From positions 992,001-1,056,000 of the forward strand of contig NZ_SWBQ01000001.1 of the NCBI RefSeq assembly GCF_005116445.1: a stretch of 64,000 nucleotides of DNA, given 5' to 3'. The translations under genes and the position numbers were made by a program. Below, piece after piece: positions 7,691-16,393 of this stretch (within the stretch, counting starts at the first letter, position 1; each line of letters begins with the position of its first letter). The notes beneath the pieces were generated by a model, which was given only the letters and a program-made list of their open reading frames with translations, made no database searches and was not told where the DNA came from. This DNA comes from Pedobacter frigoris. Lineage in GTDB: Bacteria > Bacteroidota > Bacteroidia > Sphingobacteriales > Sphingobacteriaceae.

Positions 7691-9541
7691 ATGAAGATTG
7701 TTATTGCAGAAAAGCCCTCTGTGGGCCGTGAGTTGGCTAAAGTCTTCGGTGCTACGACTAAAAAAGATGGTTATATAGAAGGTAAAGGTTACTCCTTTAC
7801 CTGGGCATTTGGGCATTTATTGCAGTTGGCCCCGCCACAGGAGTACGGCTTTATTGGTTGGAGGAGACAACATTTGCCTATGCTTCCACAAAAATTTAAG
7901 CTGGGAATCCGTAAGATCAAGACGAAAGATGGAATGGTGGAAGATCCAGGAGTGCGGAAACAGCTCGATATCATTAAAAAACTATTTGATGAGGCTACAG
8001 AGATCATTGTGGCGACGGATGCCGGGCGGGAAGGTGAGCTCATCTTCAGGTATATCTATTATTTTCTGAAATGTAAAAAGCCATTTAAACGGCTTTGGAT
8101 CTCTTCGCAGACTGATGAAGCGATCAAAGAAGGTTTTAGAAACCTAAAGCCGGGTACGGATTATGATACCTTGTTTAATTCTGCGCATTGCAGGTCAGAA
8201 TCGGACTGGCTGGTAGGGATGAATGCCACGCAGGCATTGAGTATTTCGGCTGGAGCACGCTCGGTACTGTCGCTGGGTAGGGTGCAGACCCCCACATTGG
8301 CTATGATCTGTTCGCGTTTCCTTGAGATCAAGCATTTTGTGCCGCAACTGTATTATCAGCTGGCGATACAACTGGATAAGGACGGGCAACTGTTCAAGGC
8401 AATTTCTGTAATTAATTTCGATAAAAAGGAAGATGCTGAGGCATTGTTCGAGAAAATAGAAGATGTAGCTTCCGGGTTTCCGAATGGAGCGAAGGTGCTT
8501 ACAGTAGAGGCGAAGCCCAGAAAGGAGCCGCCTCCGCTATTGCATGATTTGAGTAGTTTGCAACAGGAAGCCAATAAACGCAAAGGCTTTACGGCCGACC
8601 AGACCCTAAACTTATTGCAGGGATTGTATGAAAGCAAGCTGGTCACCTATCCACGTACGGGCAGCAGGTATATCGGAGATGATGTTTTTGCCGGGGTACC
8701 CGTTTTGATTGAAAAATTGAAAGGGCATCAGGACTTTGGGAAACAGGCAGATTTCCTGCTTACAGTTCCTTTAAATAAGAGGAGTGTAAATGCGAAGAAA
8801 GTTACGGATCACCATGCGATATTGCCTACGGGCGAGTCGCCGTACCAGTTGACCGGCGATAAGCAGGCGATCTATGAGATGGTTATAGGCCGGATGCTGG
8901 AGGCCTTCCATCAGGAATGTGTAAAGGAAATCACCAAGATTGCGATAGAAGCTGGTTCAGTTTTTATGGCAAATGGTACGGTGATCCGTTCGGCAGGATG
9001 GAGATCTGTATTTAACGAGTCGGATGATGAGAAAAAGGACGAAGAAAACCCTTCACTACCGAAAGTAAAGGCTGGTGAAGAGCTACCTATCGTCAATAAA
9101 GCTTTGCTGGAGAAACAAACCAAGCCTAAAGCTATGTACAACGAAGCATCTTTGTTGAAGGCACTGGAGACTTCGGGTAAGGATATTGAAGACGAGGAAC
9201 TGAGGTATGCAATGAAGGACAGCGGTTTGGGCACACCCGCCACCAGGGCTTCGATCATTGAAACGTTGATCAACAGGGAGTACGTAGTTAGGGAGAAAAG
9301 GAACCTGGTACCAACCAATAAAGGACTGGCGGTGTATGACGTGGTGAAAGATCAAAAAATAGCACAGGCGGAACTGACGGGTCAATGGGAAAAAAGACTG
9401 GAAGAGATCCGGTCGGGGGCATCGGTGACTGATTTTAAGGCCGAGATCATTGAATATACCAGATCTATCACCAATGAATTGCTTCAGGCAGGCGCCGGAC
9501 TGGCTGAAAAATTTATGAAAGAGGAAAAAGTGGATAAATAA
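7691..9541 (+). CDS. topB: DNA topoisomerase III (type IA)
   Basis: Type IA topoisomerase of 616 residues that relaxes and decatenates DNA. The Toprim domain opens the protein (MKIVIAEKPSVGREL, then ATDAGREGELIFR with the acidic triad). The active-site tyrosine is Tyr320 in KLVTYPRTGSRY. A C-terminal acidic/lysine patch (DDEKKDEENP) interrupts domain II/IV. The protein ends without the cysteine zinc ribbons found in TopA, so it is the short TopB type, probably chromosomal rather than conjugative. It lies 3 bp after the deacetylase gene, so bestrophin, deacetylase and topB look like one operon. Confidence 0.93.
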   Translation: MKIVIAEKPSVGRELAKVFGATTKKDGYIEGKGYSFTWAFGHLLQLAPPQEYGFIGWRRQHLPMLPQKFKLGIRKIKTKDGMVEDPGVRKQLDIIKKLFDEATEIIVATDAGREGELIFRYIYYFLKCKKPFKRLWISSQTDEAIKEGFRNLKPGTDYDTLFNSAHCRSESDWLVGMNATQALSISAGARSVLSLGRVQTPTLAMICSRFLEIKHFVPQLYYQLAIQLDKDGQLFKAISVINFDKKEDAEALFEKIEDVASGFPNGAKVLTVEAKPRKEPPPLLHDLSSLQQEANKRKGFTADQTLNLLQGLYESKLVTYPRTGSRYIGDDVFAGVPVLIEKLKGHQDFGKQADFLLTVPLNKRSVNAKKVTDHHAILPTGESPYQLTGDKQAIYEMVIGRMLEAFHQECVKEITKIAIEAGSVFMANGTVIRSAGWRSVFNESDDEKKDEENPSLPKVKAGEELPIVNKALLEKQTKPKAMYNEASLLKALETSGKDIEDEELRYAMKDSGLGTPATRASIIETLINREYVVREKRNLVPTNKGLAVYDVVKDQKIAQAELTGQWEKRLEEIRSGASVTDFKAEIIEYTRSITNELLQAGAGLAEKFMKEEKVDK

Positions 9542-9570
9542 ATTTAATAGATTCATCACATTTGATGTAA

Positions 9571-10662
9571 ATGAAAAAAAGGATGATATATACTTTAGTC
9601 GTGTTTATAATACTGGTTTTGATAACGGTATGGGTAGTGAATCTCCCTATTTTTGGTAAGGTTCCGGAGGGTGCGCGTTTGGAAAGAATCAGTAACCTGA
9701 GTAATTATAAGGATGGTGCGCTCGAAAACTTATCTCCGACGCCCATGAAGCCGGATAGTGTAAGCTATTGGGATATGATCCGCGGGATGATCAAAGGGAA
9801 TAAGAATGGTACGCCACCACAGGCGATTCCAACCGTCAAACCTGATTTCTCACCTTCAGGCAAAGCAAAGATCATCTGGTTTGGTCATTCCACATATCTG
9901 ATACAGGTAGACGGGCTGAACATATTGGTAGATCCGGTATTTAGTGAGCGGCCATCTCCGCTCAGTTTTATTGGGAGTAAAAATTATAAAGGGACTGATT
10001 TTGTAAAGCCGGAGGATTTTCCTGCTTTGGATGTGGTGTTGATTACGCATGACCACTATGATCACCTGGATTACAACAGCATTCTGAAGTTGAAGGACAA
10101 GACCAAGCGGTTTGTAACCTCGCTGGGGGTTGGGTCACACCTGGAATATTGGGGGGTGCAGGCAGAAAAGATTACTGAATTGGTGTGGAATGAAGATACT
10201 ACAGTTGGCCCGTTAAAGTTTACTGCCTTGCCTGCAAGGCATTTTACCGGACGGTTATTTAAGAGAAACCAGACCTTATGGTCGGCCTTTGTACTGCAGA
10301 CTTCTGGTAACAGGTTGTATCTTGGAGGTGACTCAGGTTATGATACCCATTTTAAAAAGGCGGGCGAAGAGTTTGGTCCGTTTGACATTGCCATCCTGGA
10401 ATGCGGACAATACAACGCTTACTGGCCATTGATCCATATGTTTCCGGAGCAAACTGTTCAGGCGGCTATAGATTTGGAGGCAAAGGTGCTGATGCCAGTG
10501 CATTGGGGTAAGTTTACACTGGCTATGCACGACTGGAATGAGCCTGCGATCAGGGTGGTTAGAAAAGCTAAGGCTGAGCAGCTTAAAATAACCACGCCAT
10601 TGATGGGAGAATCTGTGATTTTAGATGAAACCTATCCTTCAAAAGAATGGTGGACGTTTTAA
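9571..10662 (+). CDS. MBL-fold metallo-hydrolase, NAPE-PLD-like
   Basis: Metallo-beta-lactamase-fold hydrolase of 363 residues with an N-terminal hydrophobic anchor or signal (about residues 7-26), so it is probably periplasmic or membrane-tethered. The metal motif is THDHYDHLD, followed by ARHFTGR, GGDSGY and PVHWGKFTL, which supply the remaining His/Asp ligands. The opening FGHSTYLIQVDGLNILVDPV is typical of the NAPE-PLD/RomA branch, where members hydrolyse phosphodiesters or lactones. The actual substrate is unknown. It follows topB by 29 bp. Confidence 0.85.
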   Translation: MKKRMIYTLVVFIILVLITVWVVNLPIFGKVPEGARLERISNLSNYKDGALENLSPTPMKPDSVSYWDMIRGMIKGNKNGTPPQAIPTVKPDFSPSGKAKIIWFGHSTYLIQVDGLNILVDPVFSERPSPLSFIGSKNYKGTDFVKPEDFPALDVVLITHDHYDHLDYNSILKLKDKTKRFVTSLGVGSHLEYWGVQAEKITELVWNEDTTVGPLKFTALPARHFTGRLFKRNQTLWSAFVLQTSGNRLYLGGDSGYDTHFKKAGEEFGPFDIAILECGQYNAYWPLIHMFPEQTVQAAIDLEAKVLMPVHWGKFTLAMHDWNEPAIRVVRKAKAEQLKITTPLMGESVILDETYPSKEWWTF

Positions 10663-10750
10663 TCTTTGTTAAGAACAATATAGATTGGTATCTTGTTGTG
10701 TAATTGATATTATAGATGATTTTTAATAGACACCCTTAAATGATATACTG

Positions 10751-11128
10751 ATGAAAACAGATTTTGTAGAAATATTTCAGACCATCAGGGCGGTAATGCA
10801 GCCGTATACGGTACAGGGGTTTACCAATAGGATCAATAGTGAAAGTGATTATGACCTCTGGAGTGAAAAACTGGTGGTTATTGAAGGTAAAAAGAGAAAT
10901 GAGGTTTATTTTGCAGCGGTAATGATCAAAAAAGGTCATGTAGGATTTTATTACATGCCGGTATATATGGAGTCGGAGATGAAAGATGTATTTGACCCCG
11001 AACTGTTAAAATTATTGAAAGGTAAGTCATGCTTTCATATTAAAAAGCTGGATGACGCGCTGTTGATGAATATTGAAAATGCACTTGCAGCGGGTTTCAA
11101 ATTATATAAAGAAAAAGGTTGGGTATAG
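10751..11128 (+). CDS. DUF1801-domain protein
   Basis: Small cytoplasmic protein of 125 residues. The conserved DUF1801 (YdhG-like) ending is recognisable: MPVYM, then LLKGKSCFHIKKLDDALL. The molecular function of this family is not established. Its last codons overlap the next gene's TTG start by 10 bp, implying coupling to the phage-type protein and perhaps to miaA. Confidence 0.7.
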   Translation: MKTDFVEIFQTIRAVMQPYTVQGFTNRINSESDYDLWSEKLVVIEGKKRNEVYFAAVMIKKGHVGFYYMPVYMESEMKDVFDPELLKLLKGKSCFHIKKLDDALLMNIENALAAGFKLYKEKGWV

Positions 11129-11919
11129 CAGCGCTTTGGAAGCAGGAAGTTATAGATTGTTTAAGAGCCCAGGGTTTTCATTTTGAGGGTACATCTGCTG
11201 AGAAACATACTCTCATTAGATTTAATAGTGTTGTATTGAATCTAGTTTCCCTGGAAAATGATTCATCTCCCCATAAATTTATTGAATTGCAGGATAATTA
11301 TAAAGGTAAAGGAATAGATTGCTTTAACCTTTGGGAAGACATATGGGTGACCAGAAAAGATCAGGTATTGGGCAGAATTGCTGCTGTAATTGGTGTGAAC
11401 AGGCGCATTCATGCCAGAAAGACAGAAATCGTGGCTGTGACACAACAGCAGGCAGATGAATTCCTGATCGCCAATCATCTGCAGGAATCTGCAAAAGCAA
11501 AGTACAGGTTTGGGCTTAGAGAAAATAACCGGCTGGTAGCGGTGGTGACCTTCAGTAACCTCAGGTATATGAAAAACGGAGTTGAAGGGTATCGGTCGGC
11601 TGAATTGATCCGTTTTGCCACATTGGCAGGGTACACGGTTATCGGAGGTTTTAGTAAATTACTGAAGCATTTTATAAAAGAATACGGTCCGCATGATGTG
11701 ATGAGCTATTCGGATAGAGACTGGTCGCTGGGTAAAGCTTATGAATGTGCCGGATTTAAATTAAAAGAAATTACGCCTCCTGCAACGATCCTTTTAAATG
11801 TAAATACGCTAGAGCGGTTCTTCCCTCACAGGGTAAGTGATGAGGAACTTTGTTCAGATGAGTATATTCAAATATTCAATACTGGCAATCTCAAGTACCT
11901 GTTATATTTGCAGTCTTAA
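11119..11919 (+). CDS. Phage-type two-domain protein: endonuclease-like N-half, acyltransferase-like C-half
   Basis: A 266-residue protein of unknown function. The first ~95 residues end in CFNLWEDIWVTRKDQVLGRI, resembling the Vsr/restriction-like domain that precedes RKxEI segments in phage homing-endonuclease-associated proteins. The rest (ARKTEIVAV, FLIANHLQ, ELIRFATLAG, VIGGFSKLLKHF, SYSDRDWSLGKAYECAGF) looks like the GNAT-like domain of the same phage proteins. This likeness is from memory, not from a search. Translation probably starts at the TTG at 11119, overlapping the DUF1801 gene by 10 bp; no in-frame ATG lies early enough. It ends 9 bp before miaA. Confidence 0.65.
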   Translation: MGIAALWKQEVIDCLRAQGFHFEGTSAEKHTLIRFNSVVLNLVSLENDSSPHKFIELQDNYKGKGIDCFNLWEDIWVTRKDQVLGRIAAVIGVNRRIHARKTEIVAVTQQQADEFLIANHLQESAKAKYRFGLRENNRLVAVVTFSNLRYMKNGVEGYRSAELIRFATLAGYTVIGGFSKLLKHFIKEYGPHDVMSYSDRDWSLGKAYECAGFKLKEITPPATILLNVNTLERFFPHRVSDEELCSDEYIQIFNTGNLKYLLYLQS

Positions 11920-11928
11920 ATCAGATTT

Positions 11929-12867
11929 ATGCTTGAAAACCCCTTGCTGGTTATATTAGGTCCGACTGCCTCCGGAAAGACAAATCTTGCTGTAAGGTTG
12001 GCTGTAGCGCTTCATGCAGAGATTATTAGTGCAGACAGCCGTCAGGTTTTTAGAGGTATGGATATTGGTACCGGTAAAGACCTGGGTGCATATGAGTTCA
12101 ACGGTCGAGTTGTGCCTTATCACCTGATAGATATTAAGGAGGCTGGAGAAAAATATAACGTGAATGAGTTTAAGGAGGATTTTTACAGGGTTTTTGGAGA
12201 TCTGACAAATCGAGATATTTTGCCCATCCTTTGCGGTGGCACGGGAATGTACATCCATTCCGTTCTCCAAAATCAACCGTTTACTGCTGTGCCTGTCGAT
12301 GAGGAGCTTAGAAATGCGCTTGGTGTGCTGACTAAAGAGGAGCTGAGGCTCAGGCTTCGGCAGTATCCTTTAGCATCTGTATCGCATGCTGACCTGTCGT
12401 CACATAAGAGAATGATCAGAGCTATAGAGATTGCAGAATACCTATTGTGTCATGAACTGGTGGCAGAAGAGCGACCTGTGATTAATCCATTCGTAGTTGG
12501 GTTGACCTCAGATGTGGCATTGCGGAGAGAGAAGGTGATTAGACGATTAGAAGCCAGGTTTGACGAAGGATTGATACCGGAAGTAAAAATGCTTTTGGAC
12601 TGTGGGGTAAGTAAAGAAATGCTTGAGTTTTATGGATTGGAGTATAAATTTATCAGTGCTTATCTGTTCGGCGAGATGAGTATATCAGAATTGAAAGAGC
12701 GGTTGTCCATTGCGATATGTCAGTTTGCGAAGCGTCAAATGACATTTTTCAGGAAAATGGAAAAAGACGGGGTTGAAATTAATTGGTATGATGCCTCTCA
12801 AGATGCAGACGATTTGACTGCTGTCATCACTGACTCATTTAATAGACATATGCGGGGGGTGGATTAA
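11929..12867 (+). CDS. miaA: tRNA dimethylallyltransferase
   Basis: Transfers a dimethylallyl group to N6 of A37 in tRNAs reading UNN codons. The 312 residues start with the P-loop GPTASGKT (11-18), followed by SADSRQVFRGMDIGTGK, with the catalytic Asp in SADS, and CGGTGMYI. The shortened motif GTGKDLGAYEF instead of the usual GTAKP form suggests the second, divergent MiaA lineage that many Bacteroidota carry alongside the canonical one. It is the last gene of a tight run with the DUF1801 and phage-type genes. Confidence 0.92.
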   Translation: MLENPLLVILGPTASGKTNLAVRLAVALHAEIISADSRQVFRGMDIGTGKDLGAYEFNGRVVPYHLIDIKEAGEKYNVNEFKEDFYRVFGDLTNRDILPILCGGTGMYIHSVLQNQPFTAVPVDEELRNALGVLTKEELRLRLRQYPLASVSHADLSSHKRMIRAIEIAEYLLCHELVAEERPVINPFVVGLTSDVALRREKVIRRLEARFDEGLIPEVKMLLDCGVSKEMLEFYGLEYKFISAYLFGEMSISELKERLSIAICQFAKRQMTFFRKMEKDGVEINWYDASQDADDLTAVITDSFNRHMRGVD

Positions 12868-12894
12868 TTCAGATGAATTTTTTTTGCTAAAATG

Positions 12895-12925
12895 TTGTTC
12901 TTAATGAAGAACATATATAAATTTG
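12895..12925 (+). promoter_or_regulatory. Bacteroidota promoter of the first small OMP gene
   Basis: TTG (12895-12897), a 20-bp spacer, then TAAATTTG (12918-12925). This is the best full match to the Bacteroidota -33/-7 consensus in the window. It leaves a leader of about 65-70 nt before the ATG at 13000. Confidence 0.65.
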
Positions 12926-12999
12926 GATGTGTGGTATGAAATTTGTTAACCACTGTACGATAAAATTATCATTATTTAATTTAAACAAGCGATCAAAAA

Positions 13000-13503
13000 A
13001 TGAAAAATTCTACTAAAATTCTTGCTTCTGCAGTAGCTGCAGTTGCGCTGTTCTTTACGACGAGTGTTAACGCTCAGGATTCTAAAGCTTTACGTTTAGG
13101 TATTGGTCTGAATGCAGGTCTTCCTACAACTACTGGCTATAGCTTTGTAATTGGTGGTGATTTGCGTTTACAGAAAGATTTCAGTTCTAATGTATCTGGT
13201 ATTCTTTCAGCTGGTTACAATAGCTGGTCATTAAAAGATTCTTACGGTGGCGGAAGCTTCGGAATGATTCCAGTTAAAGCAGGTGCTAAGATTTTCTTTG
13301 CTGAAAGTGCATATGTATCAGGTGAGCTTGGTGCTGGATTCGGTACAGAATCAGGATCTAAAACTGCGTTCTTATGGGCTCCAGGTGTAGGTTATGGTTT
13401 TGATAATGGTTTAGATCTTGGATTACGTTATGAAGGTGCTGAGGTTAGCGGTGCTTCATTGGGTCAGGTTGCATTACGCATAGCTTACGGATTCAAATTA
13501 TAA
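13000..13503 (+). CDS. Small outer-membrane beta-barrel-type protein, copy 1
   Basis: A 167-residue exported protein: signal peptide of about 25 residues ending at VNAQ, then alternating glycine- and aromatic-rich strands (RLGIGLNAG, GAGFGTESG, LGLRYEGAE) ending in a C-terminal ALRIAYGFKL strand. This fits an 8-stranded OmpA/OmpX-like barrel. It is a clear paralogue of the next gene, sharing layout and the YGFKL end. It has its own promoter and terminator. Function unknown; such proteins are often abundant surface proteins. Confidence 0.75.
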   Translation: MKNSTKILASAVAAVALFFTTSVNAQDSKALRLGIGLNAGLPTTTGYSFVIGGDLRLQKDFSSNVSGILSAGYNSWSLKDSYGGGSFGMIPVKAGAKIFFAESAYVSGELGAGFGTESGSKTAFLWAPGVGYGFDNGLDLGLRYEGAEVSGASLGQVALRIAYGFKL

Positions 13504-13528
13504 TCGTTATAAATAAAATTTTTTATGT

Positions 13529-13566
13529 AAAAACCTTGTCAGGCGTAAAAGTTTGGCAAGGTTTTT
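13529..13566 (+). terminator. Terminator after small OMP copy 1
   Basis: Perfect 10-bp arms AAAAACCTTG (13529-13538) and CAAGGTTTTT (13557-13566), with the T tract inside the second arm. It separates the two paralogous genes into independent transcripts or allows partial read-through. Confidence 0.8.
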
Positions 13567-13625
13567 ATGTTGTAGTGATCATATAAATTAATTAACACAC
13601 GAAATTTTTTAAAAATTTAAACATT

Positions 13626-14153
13626 ATGAAAACAGTTTCTAAATTATTTGCAGTTGCAGCAGCACTAGTTACATTCGCGACAACCAATTTACATGCACAA
13701 TCAACTGAGGTTGCTAAAGGTGTACGTTTGGCAATTGGCGTAAGCGGAGGTGTTGCAGATAAAGGCTCTCCATTTGAATACGGATTAGGTGCAGATTTAG
13801 GTTTCCAGTTTGGTCTATCAAGAGAAGTGGCTTTAACAGCTACAGGTGGTTACACTACAATGATGGCTAAAGACAATGGAACTGACTATAACTTCATCCC
13901 GGTAAAAGGTGGAATTAAAGTATTTCCTCAAATCGGTGGTACTTACCTTTTAGGTGAAGCAGGTGCAGGTTTTGCAACTAAAGATGGTGGTAAAACTTCT
14001 TTAATCTGGTCAGCAGGTTTAGGTTACCAATTTCAAGGTGGCTTTGATATCGGTGCTAGATACGAAGGTTACAAACAAGATGCAGCGTCTACAACTTACC
14101 AACCATACAATGGTCAGTTTGCTTTACGTTTAGCTTATGGCTTCAAATTATAA
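13626..14153 (+). CDS. Small outer-membrane beta-barrel-type protein, copy 2
   Basis: Paralogue of the preceding gene, 175 residues. The signal peptide ends at LHAQ (about residue 25). The barrel-like strands KGVRLAIGVSGG, FIPVKGGIKVFPQ, LLGEAGAGFATKDGGK and FDIGARYEGYK align by eye with copy 1, and both end in AYGFKL. Divergence is greatest in predicted loops (for example QDAASTTYQPYNG), as expected for surface-exposed loops after tandem duplication. It is followed by its own strong terminator. Confidence 0.75.
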   Translation: MKTVSKLFAVAAALVTFATTNLHAQSTEVAKGVRLAIGVSGGVADKGSPFEYGLGADLGFQFGLSREVALTATGGYTTMMAKDNGTDYNFIPVKGGIKVFPQIGGTYLLGEAGAGFATKDGGKTSLIWSAGLGYQFQGGFDIGARYEGYKQDAASTTYQPYNGQFALRLAYGFKL

Positions 14154-14175
14154 TCCTGAATTATAACATTTTATT

Positions 14176-14207
14176 AAAAGCCTCCCGAATTATCGGGAGG
14201 CTTTTTT
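14176..14207 (+). terminator. Strong terminator after small OMP copy 2
   Basis: AAAAGCCTCCCGA (14176-14188) and TCGGGAGGCTTTT (14193-14205) form a perfect 13-bp stem with a 4-nt loop and a T run. Confidence 0.9.
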
Positions 14208-14366
14208 ATTTATTTGAATTTAAAATGTTATTTTAACCGCGATAGAGAAATTAGAAGAGAATTATTGCTTTAATTGCCTATAAAAGCAATAATTAGCTAA
14301 TATGTGTGTAAATATTTGTAACTTATAGGGCTAACTTAGAATTATTAAAAAACCAAAACATAAACT

Positions 14367-14906
14367 ATGAAAAGATATATTGCCGCGGGGGTAATAATGA
14401 TTGCTTTTTCCTGCACCAACGCTGAAAAAAAAGCAGCAGTTTCTTCGGATAGTACTGCAACAGCCTCACAGGAGGCCACAGCACCAACTGGTGTTGAATT
14501 AAAAAATGCTAAAGTTCAAGGCATCTATGATGGTTACATCAATCTGAAAAATGCATTGGTTGCCACTAAATATGAAGATGCTAAAAGTGCTGCTGCCAAA
14601 CTTCAGGTTAGTCTGGCAGGATATGAAGGCTGTGAGAATACAGCTTTGACAGCAGAGAAAATAGCTTCTGCTAAAGACATTGTGGCACAAAGGAAAGAAT
14701 TTACAGATTTAAGTTCGGATGTAATTGCTTTATTTAAGCATGCGGATGTTCAAAAAGGATCCATTTTTGTTCAGCATTGCCCAATGGCTAATGACGGAAA
14801 TGGAGGGGATTGGCTCGCTTCTGAAAAGAAGATTCAAAACCCTTATTATGGAGATGAAATGATGGAGTGCGGAAGGGTATTGAAAGAGATCAAGTCAGCT
14901 AAATAA
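14367..14906 (+). CDS. DUF3347-domain lipoprotein
   Basis: A 179-residue envelope lipoprotein: a short signal peptide with lipobox-like AFSC at residues 13-16, a low-complexity Ser/Ala/Thr linker (about 20-42), then a helical DUF3347 domain. The signature VQHCPMANDGNGGDWL with a later NPYYGDEMMECG is typical of this domain, which also occurs on copper-efflux (CusB-type) proteins. The His/Cys/Met cluster could bind a metal, but that is inference. It is a single gene between the OMP pair and gltA. Confidence 0.8.
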   Translation: MKRYIAAGVIMIAFSCTNAEKKAAVSSDSTATASQEATAPTGVELKNAKVQGIYDGYINLKNALVATKYEDAKSAAAKLQVSLAGYEGCENTALTAEKIASAKDIVAQRKEFTDLSSDVIALFKHADVQKGSIFVQHCPMANDGNGGDWLASEKKIQNPYYGDEMMECGRVLKEIKSAK

Positions 14907-14995
14907 TTCGGATTCTTACGGGAATTTGACCCACATTTAATAATTATTTAACAGCTTTGTTATAGTTGATTAAAATCTAATCGAAAAGGATTAGT

Positions 14996-15003
14996 TAGTT
15001 TTG
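14996..15003 (+). promoter_or_regulatory. -7 box of the citrate synthase promoter
   Basis: TAGTTTTG matches TAnnTTTG. It overlaps the TTG at 15001 that could otherwise be read as an upstream start codon, supporting translation from the ATG at 15028. Confidence 0.5.
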
Positions 15004-15027
15004 TTTATTATAAATTTAAGAATATAT

Positions 15028-16314
15028 ATGTCAGATATTGCAGAAATTAAGATTGACGGGAAGGTGTACGAGTTCCCGGTTATTACAGGTACAGAGGGGG
15101 AGAAGGCCATTGATATTTCTAAACTCAGAGATTTAACCGGTCATATTACTTTAGATTTCGGTTACAAAAATACAGGATCAACTAAAAGTGCTATTACTTT
15201 CCTTGATGGGGAGCAGGGTATTTTGAAGTATCGTGGTTATCCTATTGAAGAACTGGCCGAAAAATCTACCTTTCTGGAAGTTGCTTATCTGCTTATATAT
15301 GGAAACCTGCCGACTTTAGGAGAGCTTGATGCATTTCAATCGTCTATCAGGATGCATACATTGATTCATGAGGACATGAAGAAATTTTTGGATGGTTATC
15401 CTTCAAAATCTCATCCAATGGCTCAATTGGCTTCTCTGGTTTGCTCATTGTCTACTTTTTATCCGGAGTCACTGAATGCGAATTCATCACCGGAGACGAT
15501 GGATCTGACGATGATTAAATTGCTGGCTAAGTTTCCAACTATCGTTTCTTTCATTTATAAAAAATCATTGGGTCATCCACTGATCTATCCAAAGAACAAA
15601 TACGATTACGTAAGCAACTTTTTAAACATGATCTTCGGTCAGCGTACTGAAGAGATTGATATTGATCCGGTTGTAGTTAACGCGATGAATACTTTGCTTA
15701 TTCTGCATGCTGATCACGAACAAAACTGTTCTGCTTCTACTGTAAGAATGGTAGGTTCTTCTGACTGTAACCTGTACGCTTCTGTTTCCGCAGGTATTTC
15801 TGCATTGTGGGGCCCATTGCACGGCGGTGCAAACCAGGCTGTAATTGAGATGCTTGAGCGCATTAAGGAAGACGGTGGCGACACTGAGAAATGGATCAAT
15901 AAAGCAAAAGATAAAAATGATCCTTTCAGGATGATGGGCTTTGGTCACAGAGTTTATAAAAACTTTGATCCAAGGGCTAAGATCATTAAAAAGGCCTGCG
16001 ATGATATCCTGGAGAAACTGGGAATTGATGATCCAGTTTTGGAGATTGCTAAAAAACTAGAAGAAGCAGCCTTGAATGATCCTTATTTTGTAGAACGTAA
16101 GCTTTATCCTAATGTAGACTTCTATTCAGGTATCATTTACAGAGCATTAGGGTTTCCTACAGATATGTTCACAGTTTTGTTTGCGTTGGGTCGTCTACCT
16201 GGATGGATTGCACAATGGAAAGAAATGCATGAAAATAAAGAGCCTATCGGTCGTCCGCGTCAGGTATATGTTGGCCATACCAACAGGGACTTTAATGACA
16301 TTACCACGAGATAA
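15028..16314 (+). CDS. gltA: Citrate synthase
   Basis: Condenses acetyl-CoA and oxaloacetate in the TCA cycle. The 428 residues are typical of type II bacterial citrate synthases, with the N-terminal beta domain (MSDIAEIKIDGKVYEFP). Active-site motifs are present: LHADHEQNCS, GPLHGGANQAV, GFGHRVYKNFDPRA, and NVDFYSGIIYRALG with its catalytic Asp. The frame can be extended nine codons to a TTG at 15001, but that codon lies in the -7 box. A strong bidirectional terminator follows. Confidence 0.97.
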   Translation: MSDIAEIKIDGKVYEFPVITGTEGEKAIDISKLRDLTGHITLDFGYKNTGSTKSAITFLDGEQGILKYRGYPIEELAEKSTFLEVAYLLIYGNLPTLGELDAFQSSIRMHTLIHEDMKKFLDGYPSKSHPMAQLASLVCSLSTFYPESLNANSSPETMDLTMIKLLAKFPTIVSFIYKKSLGHPLIYPKNKYDYVSNFLNMIFGQRTEEIDIDPVVVNAMNTLLILHADHEQNCSASTVRMVGSSDCNLYASVSAGISALWGPLHGGANQAVIEMLERIKEDGGDTEKWINKAKDKNDPFRMMGFGHRVYKNFDPRAKIIKKACDDILEKLGIDDPVLEIAKKLEEAALNDPYFVERKLYPNVDFYSGIIYRALGFPTDMFTVLFALGRLPGWIAQWKEMHENKEPIGRPRQVYVGHTNRDFNDITTR

Positions 16315-16338
16315 TCATATATTCATTTATAATAATCG

Positions 16339-16372
16339 AAAAGCCCGCTTTAGTTTTAAAGCGGGCTTTTTT
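16339..16372. terminator. Bidirectional terminator between gltA and the MFS gene
   Basis: AAAAGCCCGCTTTA (16339-16352) and TAAAGCGGGCTTTT (16357-16370) form a perfect 14-bp stem with a GTTT loop. It is flanked by A and T runs, so it can serve both convergent genes. Confidence 0.9.
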
Positions 16373-16393
16373 ATTTATAGTCTTTTGTGATAG

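Noticed and set aside
8911..9559. Two overlapping minus-strand frames of 135 and 158 codons opposite topB
   Set aside because: Low-complexity Ser/Phe-rich translations typical of antisense shadows, with no promoter and no family match recognised.
15001..15027. TTG start for citrate synthase nine codons upstream
   Set aside because: The TTG is part of the -7 box TAGTTTTG, and the encoded residues are not conserved in citrate synthases.
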